Shown here in pieces: positions 1 to 8,987 of a stretch of 64,000 nucleotides of DNA. The first letter of the stretch is position 1. Each line of letters starts with the position of its first letter. Source of the stretch: an uncultured Dokdonia sp. (GTDB lineage: Bacteria > Bacteroidota > Bacteroidia > Flavobacteriales > Flavobacteriaceae); the NCBI RefSeq assembly GCF_947496725.1, contig NZ_CANMDS010000001.1, forward strand, positions 1 through 64,000. Direction: 5' to 3'. Below the pieces are notes generated by a model. It had not been told where the DNA came from, ran no database searches, and was given only the letters and a program-made list of their open reading frames with translations. The position numbers and the translations under genes are program-made.

Positions 1-3000
1 TCAAAGCTTGCAAACTCATCGATATCACTACCGCTTTCTATATCATCACAGAGCTCGTATTCGGCAGGTTGGATAGGGGTTGGTAATGGGTTTACAATAA
101 GTTCTAAAGGAGCAATATTGCTACAGAAGGTCATTGTTGTGGTCATCTGTGCAGTGTCGGTTACTAGGGCATATACGGTAGCGGTATTGCTCGTATAAGC
201 ATTAGGGGTTGCAATGGTAGGAGTACCAGCTTCCGCGGAAGCGAGAGAAGAAAACCACTCCACCGTATGCGTTGTAGGGTCTAAGCCGCCTAGAATATTA
301 GCTTCTTGCGTACTTAAATCAAATATTTGAAGCCCATCTGTATCATCATCACACAGTGCGTATGGAGTTGCATTTTGGTTAGGCATTGGGGTGTTGAGCA
401 CACGCAGGGTAAGCGGTGTGGTGCTATAGCAACCGGCATCGTTAAAGACACGGGCATACACAATTTGCTCAAAAGGCTCATTGTTGATATACATCATATT
501 GTCAAGCTCCTGACCCACCGGTGCATTATCTGCATCTGCTTGTGTAAGATAGTAGGCTACAGTAAGGGTCGGGTCGCCAGCGGTGATTTCGGCGTCTCTA
601 GAGGAAAGCACGAAGAAGTCAAAAACTCCGTCGTTATCGTCATCACACTCCTCATAATCTGCAGGGGTTACGGGTACTGGCACTGGGAAGCTGCGCACAC
701 TAAGGTTGACCGTTGCATAACAAGCTGTGGTATTATCGGTCACACGAGCCACTACAATCTGAGGATTGGTGGTCATTGTAAACATTGTTTTGTCTGGAAT
801 ACTTGCATCACCAGCATCGGCCCCAGCCTGGTCTAGGTGGTAGGTGATGGTAAGGTTTGCATCAAATCCGCCCGTAATCTCTATGTCTTTTGAAGAGAGG
901 TCTACTGTGGTAAGTCCATCTATCACACCATCATCATCACAAACTTGAAGCTCGGTAGGTGTGGTGAGTACAGGGTTTTGGTTTACGATGAGCTCAAAGT
1001 TCATTGCCAGGTTGACAAAATCAAACGTAGTACAGCCCGTAGTGGCATTCTCCAGACTGTAATAAATAGTCTGAGGGTTGCTGCTGTTTGAAAAAGCAGT
1101 AGGGTTAGCAATATCATTCATTGCCGTGTAATTCCCTACATTCTCATAATAAGTAACTAGAATATTAGAATCACCGCCAGTAATCTGAGCATCTTGCTCT
1201 GTAAGGTCAAATTGGGCTGCGTTTGCGATAGGTGAACATTCTTCAAGTGAAGAGATGTTGGGTAAAAAGGTGGGGTTAGCTTCCACATTGAGTAATACGT
1301 GTATCCCTAGACCACGACAGTCGTTTGCGGTATCGCCATCTACACGTACCCATATGCCTTGCTGTCCATTTGTATCTGTATAGGTGAGGTTATTTGTATA
1401 GGCATCAATAGTTGCCGTGATAGGATTGGTCTCTGTTTCTGCTTCTTGCTGGGTTTCGTAGTAGCTTACAGTGAGCATTTGCCCCGCAGGGAATAAAGCT
1501 AGCACTTGTGCTGTAGCATCAGAAAAATCAAATACTGACTGACCATCACTATCTGTATCACACTCAAAATATTCTAATTGAAAAGTATCAGGAATCTCTG
1601 AAGTATCTACTTCAAGATCGATTTGAGCCTGACGTGTACATCCATTTATAGTAGAAATAGTAACGCTTATGGATTCGTTGTTTGCGGTTTGATTTACATA
1701 AGACGTTGGGTCTATAATAGGAGATCCTCCTGAATCAAAATAAAGAAACGTTTCATTGTTAGCATCTGCACTTAATAAGGTTTGAGCTTCAGTTAAATTA
1801 ATAAAAGCAAAACCGTCTTGATCTGTATCACACTGTGATAATAGTACAGGATTATTTAAAAGAACTGGAAGCTCTGCCACATCTAGCGTAATCTCTCTAA
1901 TTGCAAAGCAATTTACATCTCCATTATTTTCAACACGGACCCATATCATATCATCTGCACTCGTGTAGGCAAGTGCTAGCGACATATCGTTGTTAGTAGC
2001 ATCTATAGCACTGGAATGATAAGAAACACTAAATAAAGTAGGGTCTTGCGTGCCAAGAATAGAATTATTTAAAGACGAGAGATCGAAAACAGTTATCCCA
2101 TTTGTATCACTACCATCAGATGCATCATCGCATACTGTAAACACACCTGGATCATTTGCTATAGTCTGACTATTTACGGAAATCATAAATGAACCAACTT
2201 CAAAACAATCTGGACTTAAATCTGTTTCGACACGGACCCATATTTCTTGAGAAGACATCGTATTTGAATAAGCATCAGGGTTCGGTATCTGATTAATATT
2301 CATTTCGGCGTCTGATGGGTTTTCATAAAAAGTAACACTAACAACCGAAGGATCTTGCGTATCTAAAATATCTGATGTCTGATCAGTTAAATCAAAAACT
2401 TCTACACCATCACCAGAAATATCATCGCACACTGTTAAATCCATAGGGTCGTTATACATAGGATTTGCAAACTCGATAGTAGCAGTGTCTTCTCCAAGAC
2501 ATCCTGTACCTGCATCCACAAGGACACGATAAGTAGCAGCAACAGTCACATCTATAGTAGGAGTTGTTACCGGTACTCCCATACCATCAAGCAAAGGAAC
2601 AAATCCAGTCCCATTATCTACTTCCCAAGTATAGCTTATAGCCCCATCAAACGTAGCATCTAATGTTAAAGTTTCACCCTCACAAGCAGCGTTAAATTCT
2701 GATCCTATTCTATCACCACCAATATCAACTCCAAGATTGAAACTCCCCGCCTCTAGAAAAACAGCAATATCTCTTACGGAATCACTTTGATCTGCAACAA
2801 CCAATTTTATGGTATAGGGATTACCCACAACTACCGTTCCCATAGCTGTAAGGGAAACTGTTTGCCCCTGGAAGTTTATAGCAGAATTTGCTTCTGGATT
2901 AAATGGAGCAAAATTATAGCGGTCAAAAAATTCCTCATTTACTGCTGCACAGTTACCAGGAACTTCTGGACGAATATTTGTAACCTCGATTGGAATATTA

Positions 3001-3563
3001 GTTCCGGGAAGAACTGCCAAATTTTGAACAACACCGGTAGTGAGATCAGTGAGGATAAAGGCGAATGCGTCAGAGAAGGTACATTCAAATCCTTGATTAT
3101 ATTCTTCTGAGGCCATTATAAAATTAAAATTTAACTCATCTACGAATGGAGTAAAATCAAATTGTATAAAACTAGCGTCATTAGTATTTGTTGCTGTTGT
3201 ATTTGCCTCAAGGTCTGTGTCACCTCCCCAGCCCCCTCCACTGGGTATACCATCTACTTCTGGACCCGGAACATTATTTACATTACCAGAGACTAAGACT
3301 ATACCCGCTTCATAGGGAAAATCTGCTCCATTAGATTCAAAAGAGCCTATACCATTTATACCTGCACCTTCGTCAATACCTGTAGATTTTGAAACATTAC
3401 TTATTTCTGCACAATCACTAGAACTACCTATAAGGATATCTGTAATTAATGTCTCAACATCTGCAACCGTGGTGGCACTGCCATCTACCGTTATTGCTTG
3501 TGCATTAATATGTACTGTAAAGAATAAAAATAAGACGGATATAAGTACTAAAGATGATCTCAT
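1..3563 (-). CDS. Giant secreted repeat protein with choice-of-anchor L domain (3' end outside window)
   Basis: The frame is open from an ATG at 3563 to the window edge, at least 1187 residues, so the C-terminus is missing. It starts with a signal peptide (hydrophobic stretch ending NAQA). Residues about 30-240 look like a choice-of-anchor L domain (SNVSKSTG, FDFTPF, ASEEYNQGF, DAFAFIL). About nine tandem repeats of 80-100 residues follow. Each opens with a CDD/CDxDxDG motif, then FDLS, VTYY and IWVRVE/IVYARV, as in proteins carrying a CHU_C type IX sorting domain. The acidic Asp-rich motifs suggest calcium binding. It is probably an exported adhesin-like surface protein; function is otherwise unknown. 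Opposite-strand reading frames here are judged spurious. Confidence 0.88.
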   Translation of the reverse strand, partial: MRSSLVLISVLFLFFTVHINAQAITVDGSATTVADVETLITDILIGSSSDCAEISNVSKSTGIDEGAGINGIGSFESNGADFPYEAGIVLVSGNVNNVPGPEVDGIPSGGGWGGDTDLEANTTATNTNDASFIQFDFTPFVDELNFNFIMASEEYNQGFECTFSDAFAFILTDLTTGVVQNLAVLPGTNIPIEVTNIRPEVPGNCAAVNEEFFDRYNFAPFNPEANSAINFQGQTVSLTAMGTVVVGNPYTIKLVVADQSDSVRDIAVFLEAGSFNLGVDIGGDRIGSEFNAACEGETLTLDATFDGAISYTWEVDNGTGFVPLLDGMGVPVTTPTIDVTVAATYRVLVDAGTGCLGEDTATIEFANPMYNDPMDLTVCDDISGDGVEVFDLTDQTSDILDTQDPSVVSVTFYENPSDAEMNINQIPNPDAYSNTMSSQEIWVRVETDLSPDCFEVGSFMISVNSQTIANDPGVFTVCDDASDGSDTNGITVFDLSSLNNSILGTQDPTLFSVSYHSSAIDATNNDMSLALAYTSADDMIWVRVENNGDVNCFAIREITLDVAELPVLLNNPVLLSQCDTDQDGFAFINLTEAQTLLSADANNETFLYFDSGGSPIIDPTSYVNQTANNESISVTISTINGCTRQAQIDLEVDTSEIPDTFQLEYFECDTDSDGQSVFDFSDATAQVLALFPAGQMLTVSYYETQQEAETETNPITATIDAYTNNLTYTDTNGQQGIWVRVDGDTANDCRGLGIHVLLNVEANPTFLPNISSLEECSPIANAAQFDLTEQDAQITGGDSNILVTYYENVGNYTAMNDIANPTAFSNSSNPQTIYYSLENATTGCTTFDFVNLAMNFELIVNQNPVLTTPTELQVCDDDGVIDGLTTVDLSSKDIEITGGFDANLTITYHLDQAGADAGDASIPDKTMFTMTTNPQIVVARVTDNTTACYATVNLSVRSFPVPVPVTPADYEECDDDNDGVFDFFVLSSRDAEITAGDPTLTVAYYLTQADADNAPVGQELDNMMYINNEPFEQIVYARVFNDAGCYSTTPLTLRVLNTPMPNQNATPYALCDDDTDGLQIFDLSTQEANILGGLDPTTHTVEWFSSLASAEAGTPTIATPNAYTSNTATVYALVTDTAQMTTTMTFCSNIAPLELIVNPLPTPIQPAEYELCDDIESGSDIDEFASF
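229..242. repeat. Symmetric variant of the TTTCGCGAAA palindrome
   Basis: GCTTCCGCGGAAGC is a perfect 14-bp palindrome. It differs from the common element at two symmetric positions, so dyad symmetry is kept. It lies inside the giant repeat gene and encodes ASAEA, in the same register that gives AFAKA elsewhere. Confidence 0.4.
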
Positions 3564-3877
3564 AATGGGTATGGATTAAAGGGAGATTTCTTACTATTTC
3601 GTTTGGTTTTAATTAAACTGAGTAAAACCTAGCGAAAGATATGAAAAAACGTACTCAAACACTGAGTACGAACGCTTTGTAATATAACAAGCTTGTTAAC
3701 ATTTGTCCTAAGATTTGTTATAACTTATTCATACCGCTTTATCAATATTTAATTTTTAACGAGACTGAAGGTTAATGTATAGTAGTAATGGATTATCATA
3801 TAATTTGCAGAGCAGTAAAACTAATTATGATAAACAAAAAAACCACATCTATAATAGATGTGGTTTAATGAATGTTG
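3564..3877. other. Intergenic region between giant gene and tRNA cluster
   Basis: No convincing gene was seen in this AT-rich gap. It must hold the promoter of the leftward giant gene, but no exact TAnnTTTG box was found. A short dyad, GTACTCAAACACTGAGTAC, lies near 3651-3669. The right end holds the tRNA terminator. Confidence 0.5.
3832..3866 (-). terminator. Terminator of tRNA-Pro/tRNA-Arg transcript
   Basis: An 11-bp stem (AAACCACATCT with AGATGTGGTTT) and a 5-nt loop lie just downstream of tRNA-Arg. A T-run follows on the minus strand, as in a Rho-independent terminator. Confidence 0.8.
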
Positions 3878-3951
3878 TGAGCCCTGAAGGATTCGAACCT
3901 TCGACCGCCTCCTTAGAAGGGAGGTGCTCTATCCAGCTGAGCTAAGAGCCC
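3878..3951 (-). tRNA. tRNA-Arg (anticodon TCT)
   Basis: The acceptor arms GGGCTC and GAGCCC pair. The D-arm (AGCTCAGCTGGATAGAGC), the anticodon loop TTCTAAG inside a CCTCC/GGAGG stem, and the T-loop GGTTCGAATCC are all present. CCA is not encoded. It is the last tRNA of a Ser-Pro-Arg cluster, and no terminator separates it from tRNA-Pro, so the two are probably co-transcribed. Confidence 0.95.
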
Positions 3952-3965
3952 TAATCAACAAAAAG

Positions 3966-4040
3966 TCGGGGTAGCAAGATTCGAACTTGCGACCTCCTCG
4001 TCCCAAACGAGGCGCGATAACCGGGCTACGCTATACCCCG
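3966..4040 (-). tRNA. tRNA-Pro (anticodon TGG)
   Basis: The acceptor stem CGGGGTA pairs with TACCCCG. The anticodon loop TTTGGGA lies in a CCTCG/CGAGG stem, and the T-loop is GTTCGAATC. CCA is not encoded. It lies 14 bp upstream of tRNA-Arg in the same transcript. Confidence 0.95.
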
Positions 4041-4072
4041 AGACCTGCACTAAGTGCATAATCTCATACATC

Positions 4073-4104
4073 AAAAAAAATCTATAAAACATATAGATTT
4101 TTTT
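4073..4104 (-). terminator. Terminator between tRNA-Ser and tRNA-Pro
   Basis: An inverted repeat (AAAAAAATCTATA with TATAGATTTTTTT) starts 8 bp downstream of tRNA-Ser and ends in a T-run on the minus strand. It suggests that tRNA-Ser is at least partly transcribed as its own unit. Confidence 0.65.
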
Positions 4105-4112
4105 GACAATTG

Positions 4113-4201
4113 CGGAGAGACAGGGATTCGAACCCTGGGTAAGTGTTTCCACCTACGACGATTTAGCAAACCGCTCCTTTCGGCCACTCAGGCACCTCTC
4201 C
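4113..4201 (-). tRNA. tRNA-Ser (anticodon GCT)
   Basis: This is a class II tRNA of 89 nt with a long variable arm (about GTCGTAGGTGGAAACACTTAC). The acceptor GGAGAGG pairs with TCTCTCC with one G-U pair. The anticodon loop reads TTGCTAA, with GCT as anticodon, and the T-loop is GGTTCGAATCC. CCA is not encoded. Confidence 0.95.
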
Positions 4202-4239
4202 TTTCACTAATAAATGAACTTGCTTGTTATAAGCGGATG

Positions 4240-4270
4240 CAAATGTACATCAAGAAATACAAGAAAACAA
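4240..4270 (-). promoter_or_regulatory. Candidate promoter of the tRNA cluster
   Basis: On the minus strand a TTG (4270-4268) and a TACATTTG (4247-4240) are separated by 20 nt. This matches the Bacteroidetes -33 TTTG / -7 TAnnTTTG pattern. The -7 box lies about 38 bp before the 5' end of mature tRNA-Ser. Confidence 0.5.
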
Positions 4271-4380
4271 GAATAAAATGAGGATTAATTTATAAACTTT
4301 ACCTTAAAAATTAATTTCTAATGGTAATGCTCTCAAAATCAATAATAAATTAATTTAACTGATGATAAAATAAATTTATT

Positions 4381-4394
4381 TTTTCGCGAAAGCG
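4381..4394. repeat. Palindrome copy (14-bp, one arm shortened)
   Basis: TTTTCGCGAAAGCG lies between genes, with 8 bp between it and the stop codon of the leftward secreted protein gene. Confidence 0.85.
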
Positions 4395-4402
4395 TACCTA
4401 TT

Positions 4403-6166
4403 CTATTGTCGTCTTAATGCAAAATAGCCCGTAAAGATTACGTTAGACGCTGTATTTGCTTTATACCAAAACCCACTGTCTAGTAATTCTCTGCCTTGAT
4501 ATGTTCCATCCCAACCTGAACCATATGGCAAAATGGTCTTTAATCGCTTACCGTAACGGTCATAAATCTCTATACTAGTAACTGTCTCTCCATTTACCTC
4601 TACTCCCCTCACCTGCCAGGTGTCATTTATACCGTCACCATTAGGCGTGAAATATTTTGGGAAGCCTGGGTCAGGTTTTATAGTTCTACTATCTGAACCA
4701 CAACCTATGCGGTCTCTTACGAATACTTGAATATCAAGCGGATTTATATTCTGTAAAAAGGAGCTAGATTGATAAGGTCCGTTTACACCCGTACTGGAGT
4801 ATTCAAAATCTCCTTCTTCTTCTAACTCTACAATAACGGAAACAAAACTACCTTCATTATTTATAATCAAATTACTTATGACAGGAGATTGAGAAACCGT
4901 GACATTAAACAAATGTGTAGCAGTACAAGTCACAAATCCTGCTTCTATCATTGCCTCTTCATTAACCTCGAGTAGATACGTACCAGTCTCTGCTATAGCC
5001 ACATTAGGGTTTGTAGATATGAGTTGCTGTTGCCCCTCTACTATTTTGTGCCAAGATATTGTATCATAACCTTCTGAATAACTCAATTCTAATGGAGTCT
5101 CTTCATCACAAATTTCATAACTATCTTCTAGTGTGATTACGGGGTTTAAATCTACCATCTCTCCAGTAATGCCATCTGTGTATGGACCGCAGCCTAGTGT
5201 TGTAGTAAAACTAGTTTGTGTACAGTTTTGAGCTTGTCCAGCAGCATTAAAGGGTGTTATGGTCACGTAGTACGTGACACCTTCTTCAAAGTCTATTACA
5301 GGAGTTGATGTTGCTTGACCTATATTAGTATTTGCAAGTACATCATCACCTCCTGGTGTTGATCCTATTTTTATCAAATACCCCTCAACATTATCTACAG
5401 GAAACCATTCAAGCAATGGCGTGAGTGCAACTTCTATCGCTCCATCCATAGGACTAAAAAGTTGTGTACACTCTGGCACTTCTGAGGCTACTACCTCTGT
5501 TGTAAAACTGGTTTCTGCACAGGTGGAATTCTGTCCATTTTCATTATAAGGTGTTACCGTTACATAATAGGTAGTGTCTGAATCAAAATTAAAAGCTGGA
5601 GTAAATGTGAGTATATTACCTACATCTTGAGCATTAATTACATCTACTCCTCCAGGCGATGTACCTATACTTATTAAATAACCTGTGGCACGTGAAGCAT
5701 ACGCCCACGATATACTTGTGTTTACCGGTACATCTATCGCTCCATTAGACGGAAAAGCAACTTCTGTACATTCGGGTGGGAGTATATTATCTTCTGTAGT
5801 AAAAAATTGAGAATCACAGCTTACAGTACTTCCACTTGGAAAGAACCCTCTTATGGTGATATAAATCAATGTGCTTTCTGGAAAACCCTGAGGAGCCGTA
5901 AACTGAGCGTTACTTCCCGTATTGAAATTATCAAGAATATCTATCCCCCCTGGTGTAGTGCCTAAATCTACAAAGTAGCTCACTGCTCCAGGTATACTTT
6001 CAAAAAATATAGTTTCGGTGATGGAAACATCTATTGCTCCCTGCACTGGTGATGTAAGTAATGCGCAGGGGTCGTAGGTGGTATACGCTTTCGCGAAAGC
6101 GGAATTAAAAACACACAACACTATAAAAATAGTTTTTAAGTTGATATGTTTTATTAACTCCATCAT
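4403..6166 (-). CDS. Type IX-secreted protein with three FN3-like repeats and CHU_C C-terminus
   Basis: 587 residues. An N-terminal signal peptide ends in AFAKA, so the cleavage site is encoded by a copy of the iterated palindrome. Three repeats of about 100 residues follow (28-125, 126-225, 226-328). Each has GAIDV, then GYLIxIGTxPGG, YYVTVTPxN and C-x-TSFTT, an FN3-like fold. The last 90 residues are a gliding-motility-associated CHU_C (type B) domain (FTPNGDGINDTW, IYDRYGK, GWDGTYQG, GFWYK). It is probably an exported cell-surface protein recognised by the type IX secretion system. It stands alone, downstream of parC. An in-frame ATG one codon later is an equally possible start. Confidence 0.9.
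   Translation of the reverse strand: MMELIKHINLKTIFIVLCVFNSAFAKAYTTYDPCALLTSPVQGAIDVSITETIFFESIPGAVSYFVDLGTTPGGIDILDNFNTGSNAQFTAPQGFPESTLIYITIRGFFPSGSTVSCDSQFFTTEDNILPPECTEVAFPSNGAIDVPVNTSISWAYASRATGYLISIGTSPGGVDVINAQDVGNILTFTPAFNFDSDTTYYVTVTPYNENGQNSTCAETSFTTEVVASEVPECTQLFSPMDGAIEVALTPLLEWFPVDNVEGYLIKIGSTPGGDDVLANTNIGQATSTPVIDFEEGVTYYVTITPFNAAGQAQNCTQTSFTTTLGCGPYTDGITGEMVDLNPVITLEDSYEICDEETPLELSYSEGYDTISWHKIVEGQQQLISTNPNVAIAETGTYLLEVNEEAMIEAGFVTCTATHLFNVTVSQSPVISNLIINNEGSFVSVIVELEEEGDFEYSSTGVNGPYQSSSFLQNINPLDIQVFVRDRIGCGSDSRTIKPDPGFPKYFTPNGDGINDTWQVRGVEVNGETVTSIEIYDRYGKRLKTILPYGSGWDGTYQGRELLDSGFWYKANTASNVIFTGYFALRRQ
6086..6101. repeat. Palindrome copy (complete)
   Basis: CGCTTTCGCGAAAGCG lies inside the signal peptide of the CHU_C protein, encoding AFAKA. 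Confidence 0.9.
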
Positions 6167-6216
6167 AATATCACCGCACCAAGTATGTCTAGCTTAGTAA
6201 ATATACTGGAAACTAA

Positions 6217-6275
6217 CATATTTACAATAACCATTAGACATATCTAATATATGTCTAATGGTTATTGTAAATGTG
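6217..6275. repeat. 25-bp inverted repeat (long hairpin) behind parC
   Basis: Arms 6217-6241 and 6251-6275 pair over 25 positions with one mismatch (or G-U) and a 9-nt loop. It begins 2 bp after the parC stop codon. No T-run follows on the minus strand, so it is not a standard terminator. It could block 3' exonucleases or separate the transcripts of parC and the next gene. Confidence 0.75.
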
Positions 6276-6277
6276 AT

Positions 6278-8968
6278 TTAAAACAATGTGGTTTGCCCTT
6301 CGCCATCATCTACATCATCTGAAGGCTTTGAGTTATTGTCTTTGCCAGATGGTAGTTCTGTACTAGGGCTGTTTGAAACCTCTTGCTCGTCTACTACCTC
6401 TATTTGCTCCTTTTCTACTTCTTTTGGCACTTCATACGGCAGTGGTTCAATCCAGTCGAGACCTTTAAGTTTTTCGGTAAAGAACGTATTACCCATTGCC
6501 GAAATACCCTTTATAGCGATAAAGTCTTCCATAGAGACTGTTTCATTCTCACGCTGGTCTTTACCACGTTGCTTATAAAAAACCATCTCTGCAACAGGCC
6601 TCCAGTCTGTAGATACAAGCTCTAGCTGGCTATTACTGTGGTCTGATATAAAGGTTTCTTCCTTATCTGGACTATCTATTAAAAAGCGCTTACCGTAGTA
6701 ACGTTCCTTTTCCCCGTCCCAATAAATGGCTGTAATAGGCTTTTTAGGCTCCCACTTTTCAAGAACAATCATATCATCATCAAAGTGATGTGTTACCTCA
6801 GGTATAATAGTACGTACATTACCGTGCTGGTTAATGATAAGTAATCTATCATCTGGTCTAAATTCTCCCAGAAGATCACCACGCTCATCAAGATTAAGTC
6901 TTTGCACAGTCTCGTCAAACCATATTTTACGAGGCTTAAGGGTAGAAAGGCCTTTCTCTTTGAGCTCTACAGATTTTACAGCATTTTTTGAAACGATGTT
7001 ACCCTTAGACGATCTGCCTTTTATAAGCACATCTGCAAAGTCTATCTCTAGCCTAAGTTTTTTAACTGATGCTACAGCTCGTAAATAGACCGTCACAAGT
7101 TCTGCCTCTCCGTTAGGGTTTGCGCTAAAATAGAGTACTTGAGCTCCCTTTTTATCACCAGCAAGCTGGTAATCATTATTACGTGTGACAGAGGTAACAT
7201 TAAAACGTTTAACATATGTAGGTAATCCACTACCTGCTCTATAAATCATATTATAGGTAGTGCGCTTATCTTTTTTCTTAAATATAGCAACGTGTATGAT
7301 GTCTTTACCTATAAAGGTTTTAGACTCCACCTTAACCACCATCATAGATCCAGACTTTGTAAATACAATAATATCATCTATGTCTGAACAATCTGTAACA
7401 TACTCGTCCCTTTTAAGAGAGGTACCCACAAAGCCCTCTGCTCTGTTTACATAAAGTTTTGTATTTCTTAAGACAACCTTAGCTGCTTGAATATCGTCAA
7501 AAACACGGATCTCAGTTTTACGTTCTTTTCCTTTTCCGTAATCTTTTTTGAGACGCGTAAAGTAGTCTATCGCATACTGTGTGAGATTATCTAGATGATA
7601 CTTTACTTGGGCTATTTGATCCTCAAGAGCATCTATCTTCTGCTGTGCTTTATCTATATCAAACTTAGAAATACGTTTAATACGTATCTCGGTAAGACGT
7701 GTGATATCCTCTACAGTCACAGCGCGCTTTAAGTGACCTATGTGAGGTTTTAAACCTTCATCTATAGCTTTAATTACGCCATCCCAAGTCTCTTGTTCTT
7801 CAATATCACGATAAATTCTATTCTCAATAAAAATACGTTCTAGTGAAGCATAATGCCATTGGTTTTCAAATTCTCCAAGCTGGATTTCCAACTCAGACTT
7901 AAGAAGTGCTTTTGTACGATCCGTAGATCTGCGTAACATTTCTGACACTCCCACAAAAAGTGGCTTGTTATCTTCAATAACACAACCTAGTGGTGATATA
8001 GATGTCTCACAATTTGTAAATGCATACAATGCATCTATGGTTTTATCTGGAGAAATACCACTAGGCAAGTGCACAAGAATCTCAACATTTGCAGAGGTAT
8101 TATCTTCTATCTTTTTTATCTTGATTTTACCCTTATCATTTGCTTTAAGAATAGAATCTATGAGCGATGTAGTAGTCTGTCCAAAAGGCAGCTCAGTAAT
8201 TACTAGCGTGTTTTTATCCTGCTGGCTCATACGAGCACGACAGCGTATTTTCCCGCCTCTTAAACCATCTTTATAATCTGTAAAATCTGCAATACCAGCG
8301 GTAGGAAAATCTGGATAAATGGTAAATCGTTTTCCTTTAAGGTGTTTTATAGAAGCATCAATAAGTTCTATAAAGTTGTGAGGCATTACCTTAGTACTTA
8401 AGCCTACGGCAATTCCCTCTGCACCTTGAGCGAGTAATAAAGGAAACATTACCGGTAAGTTTATAGGCTCTTTTTTACGACCATCATAAGAGGCCTGCCA
8501 GTCTGTAATCTTTGGGTTATAAACAACGTCTAGTGCAAATTTTGAGAGGCGTGCCTCGATATATCTAGATGCCGCCGCGCGGTCTCCGGTTAAAATATTA
8601 CCCCAGTTACCCTGTGTATCAATAAGTAAGTCTTTCTGACCTATTTGCACCATTGCATCACCTATACTCGCATCACCGTGAGGGTGATATTGCATTGTGT
8701 GCCCTACTACATTTGCTACTTTATTATAACGGCCATCATCTAGCTCCTTAAGTGCGTGCATAATACGTCGCTGCACAGGCTTAAAGCCATCCTCTATTGC
8801 AGGTACAGCACGCTCAAGTATTACATAAGATGCATAGTCTAAAAACCAATCTTCAAACATTCCAGAGACACGAGTAATCGTCTCCCCACTTCCTTCTCCA
8901 GTTTGAGATGGAAGCATATCTGAGTTTAATTCTTCGTCTTGGTTATGGTCGTTTATTTCTTCGCTCAT
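6278..8968 (-). CDS. parC: DNA topoisomerase IV subunit A
   Basis: 896 residues of the GyrA/ParC family. It breaks and rejoins DNA strands to decatenate chromosomes, together with ParE encoded upstream in the same direction. The core motif SRYIEARL places the catalytic tyrosine at about residue 136. Upstream lie FKPVQRRIMHAL and YHPHGDASIGDAM of the winged-helix region. The C-terminus is an acidic low-complexity tail. The gene lies 19 bp after a small lipoprotein gene, and parE is upstream of that, so all three may form one operon. ParC rather than GyrA is preferred because of the parE neighbour. Confidence 0.93.
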   Translation of the reverse strand: MSEEINDHNQDEELNSDMLPSQTGEGSGETITRVSGMFEDWFLDYASYVILERAVPAIEDGFKPVQRRIMHALKELDDGRYNKVANVVGHTMQYHPHGDASIGDAMVQIGQKDLLIDTQGNWGNILTGDRAAASRYIEARLSKFALDVVYNPKITDWQASYDGRKKEPINLPVMFPLLLAQGAEGIAVGLSTKVMPHNFIELIDASIKHLKGKRFTIYPDFPTAGIADFTDYKDGLRGGKIRCRARMSQQDKNTLVITELPFGQTTTSLIDSILKANDKGKIKIKKIEDNTSANVEILVHLPSGISPDKTIDALYAFTNCETSISPLGCVIEDNKPLFVGVSEMLRRSTDRTKALLKSELEIQLGEFENQWHYASLERIFIENRIYRDIEEQETWDGVIKAIDEGLKPHIGHLKRAVTVEDITRLTEIRIKRISKFDIDKAQQKIDALEDQIAQVKYHLDNLTQYAIDYFTRLKKDYGKGKERKTEIRVFDDIQAAKVVLRNTKLYVNRAEGFVGTSLKRDEYVTDCSDIDDIIVFTKSGSMMVVKVESKTFIGKDIIHVAIFKKKDKRTTYNMIYRAGSGLPTYVKRFNVTSVTRNNDYQLAGDKKGAQVLYFSANPNGEAELVTVYLRAVASVKKLRLEIDFADVLIKGRSSKGNIVSKNAVKSVELKEKGLSTLKPRKIWFDETVQRLNLDERGDLLGEFRPDDRLLIINQHGNVRTIIPEVTHHFDDDMIVLEKWEPKKPITAIYWDGEKERYYGKRFLIDSPDKEETFISDHSNSQLELVSTDWRPVAEMVFYKQRGKDQRENETVSMEDFIAIKGISAMGNTFFTEKLKGLDWIEPLPYEVPKEVEKEQIEVVDEQEVSNSPSTELPSGKDNNSKPSDDVDDGEGQTTLF

Positions 8969-8987
8969 TAATTGGTTGTAATAACAC

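Noticed and set aside
327-836. Plus-strand frame of 169 codons over the giant gene
   Set aside because: It is antisense to a clearly coding repeat region and has no recognisable domain.
2787-3110. Plus-strand frame of 107 codons over the giant gene
   Set aside because: It is antisense to the choice-of-anchor L domain and lacks coding features.
3955-4281. Two short frames over the tRNA cluster
   Set aside because: They overlap well-folded tRNA genes and their terminator.
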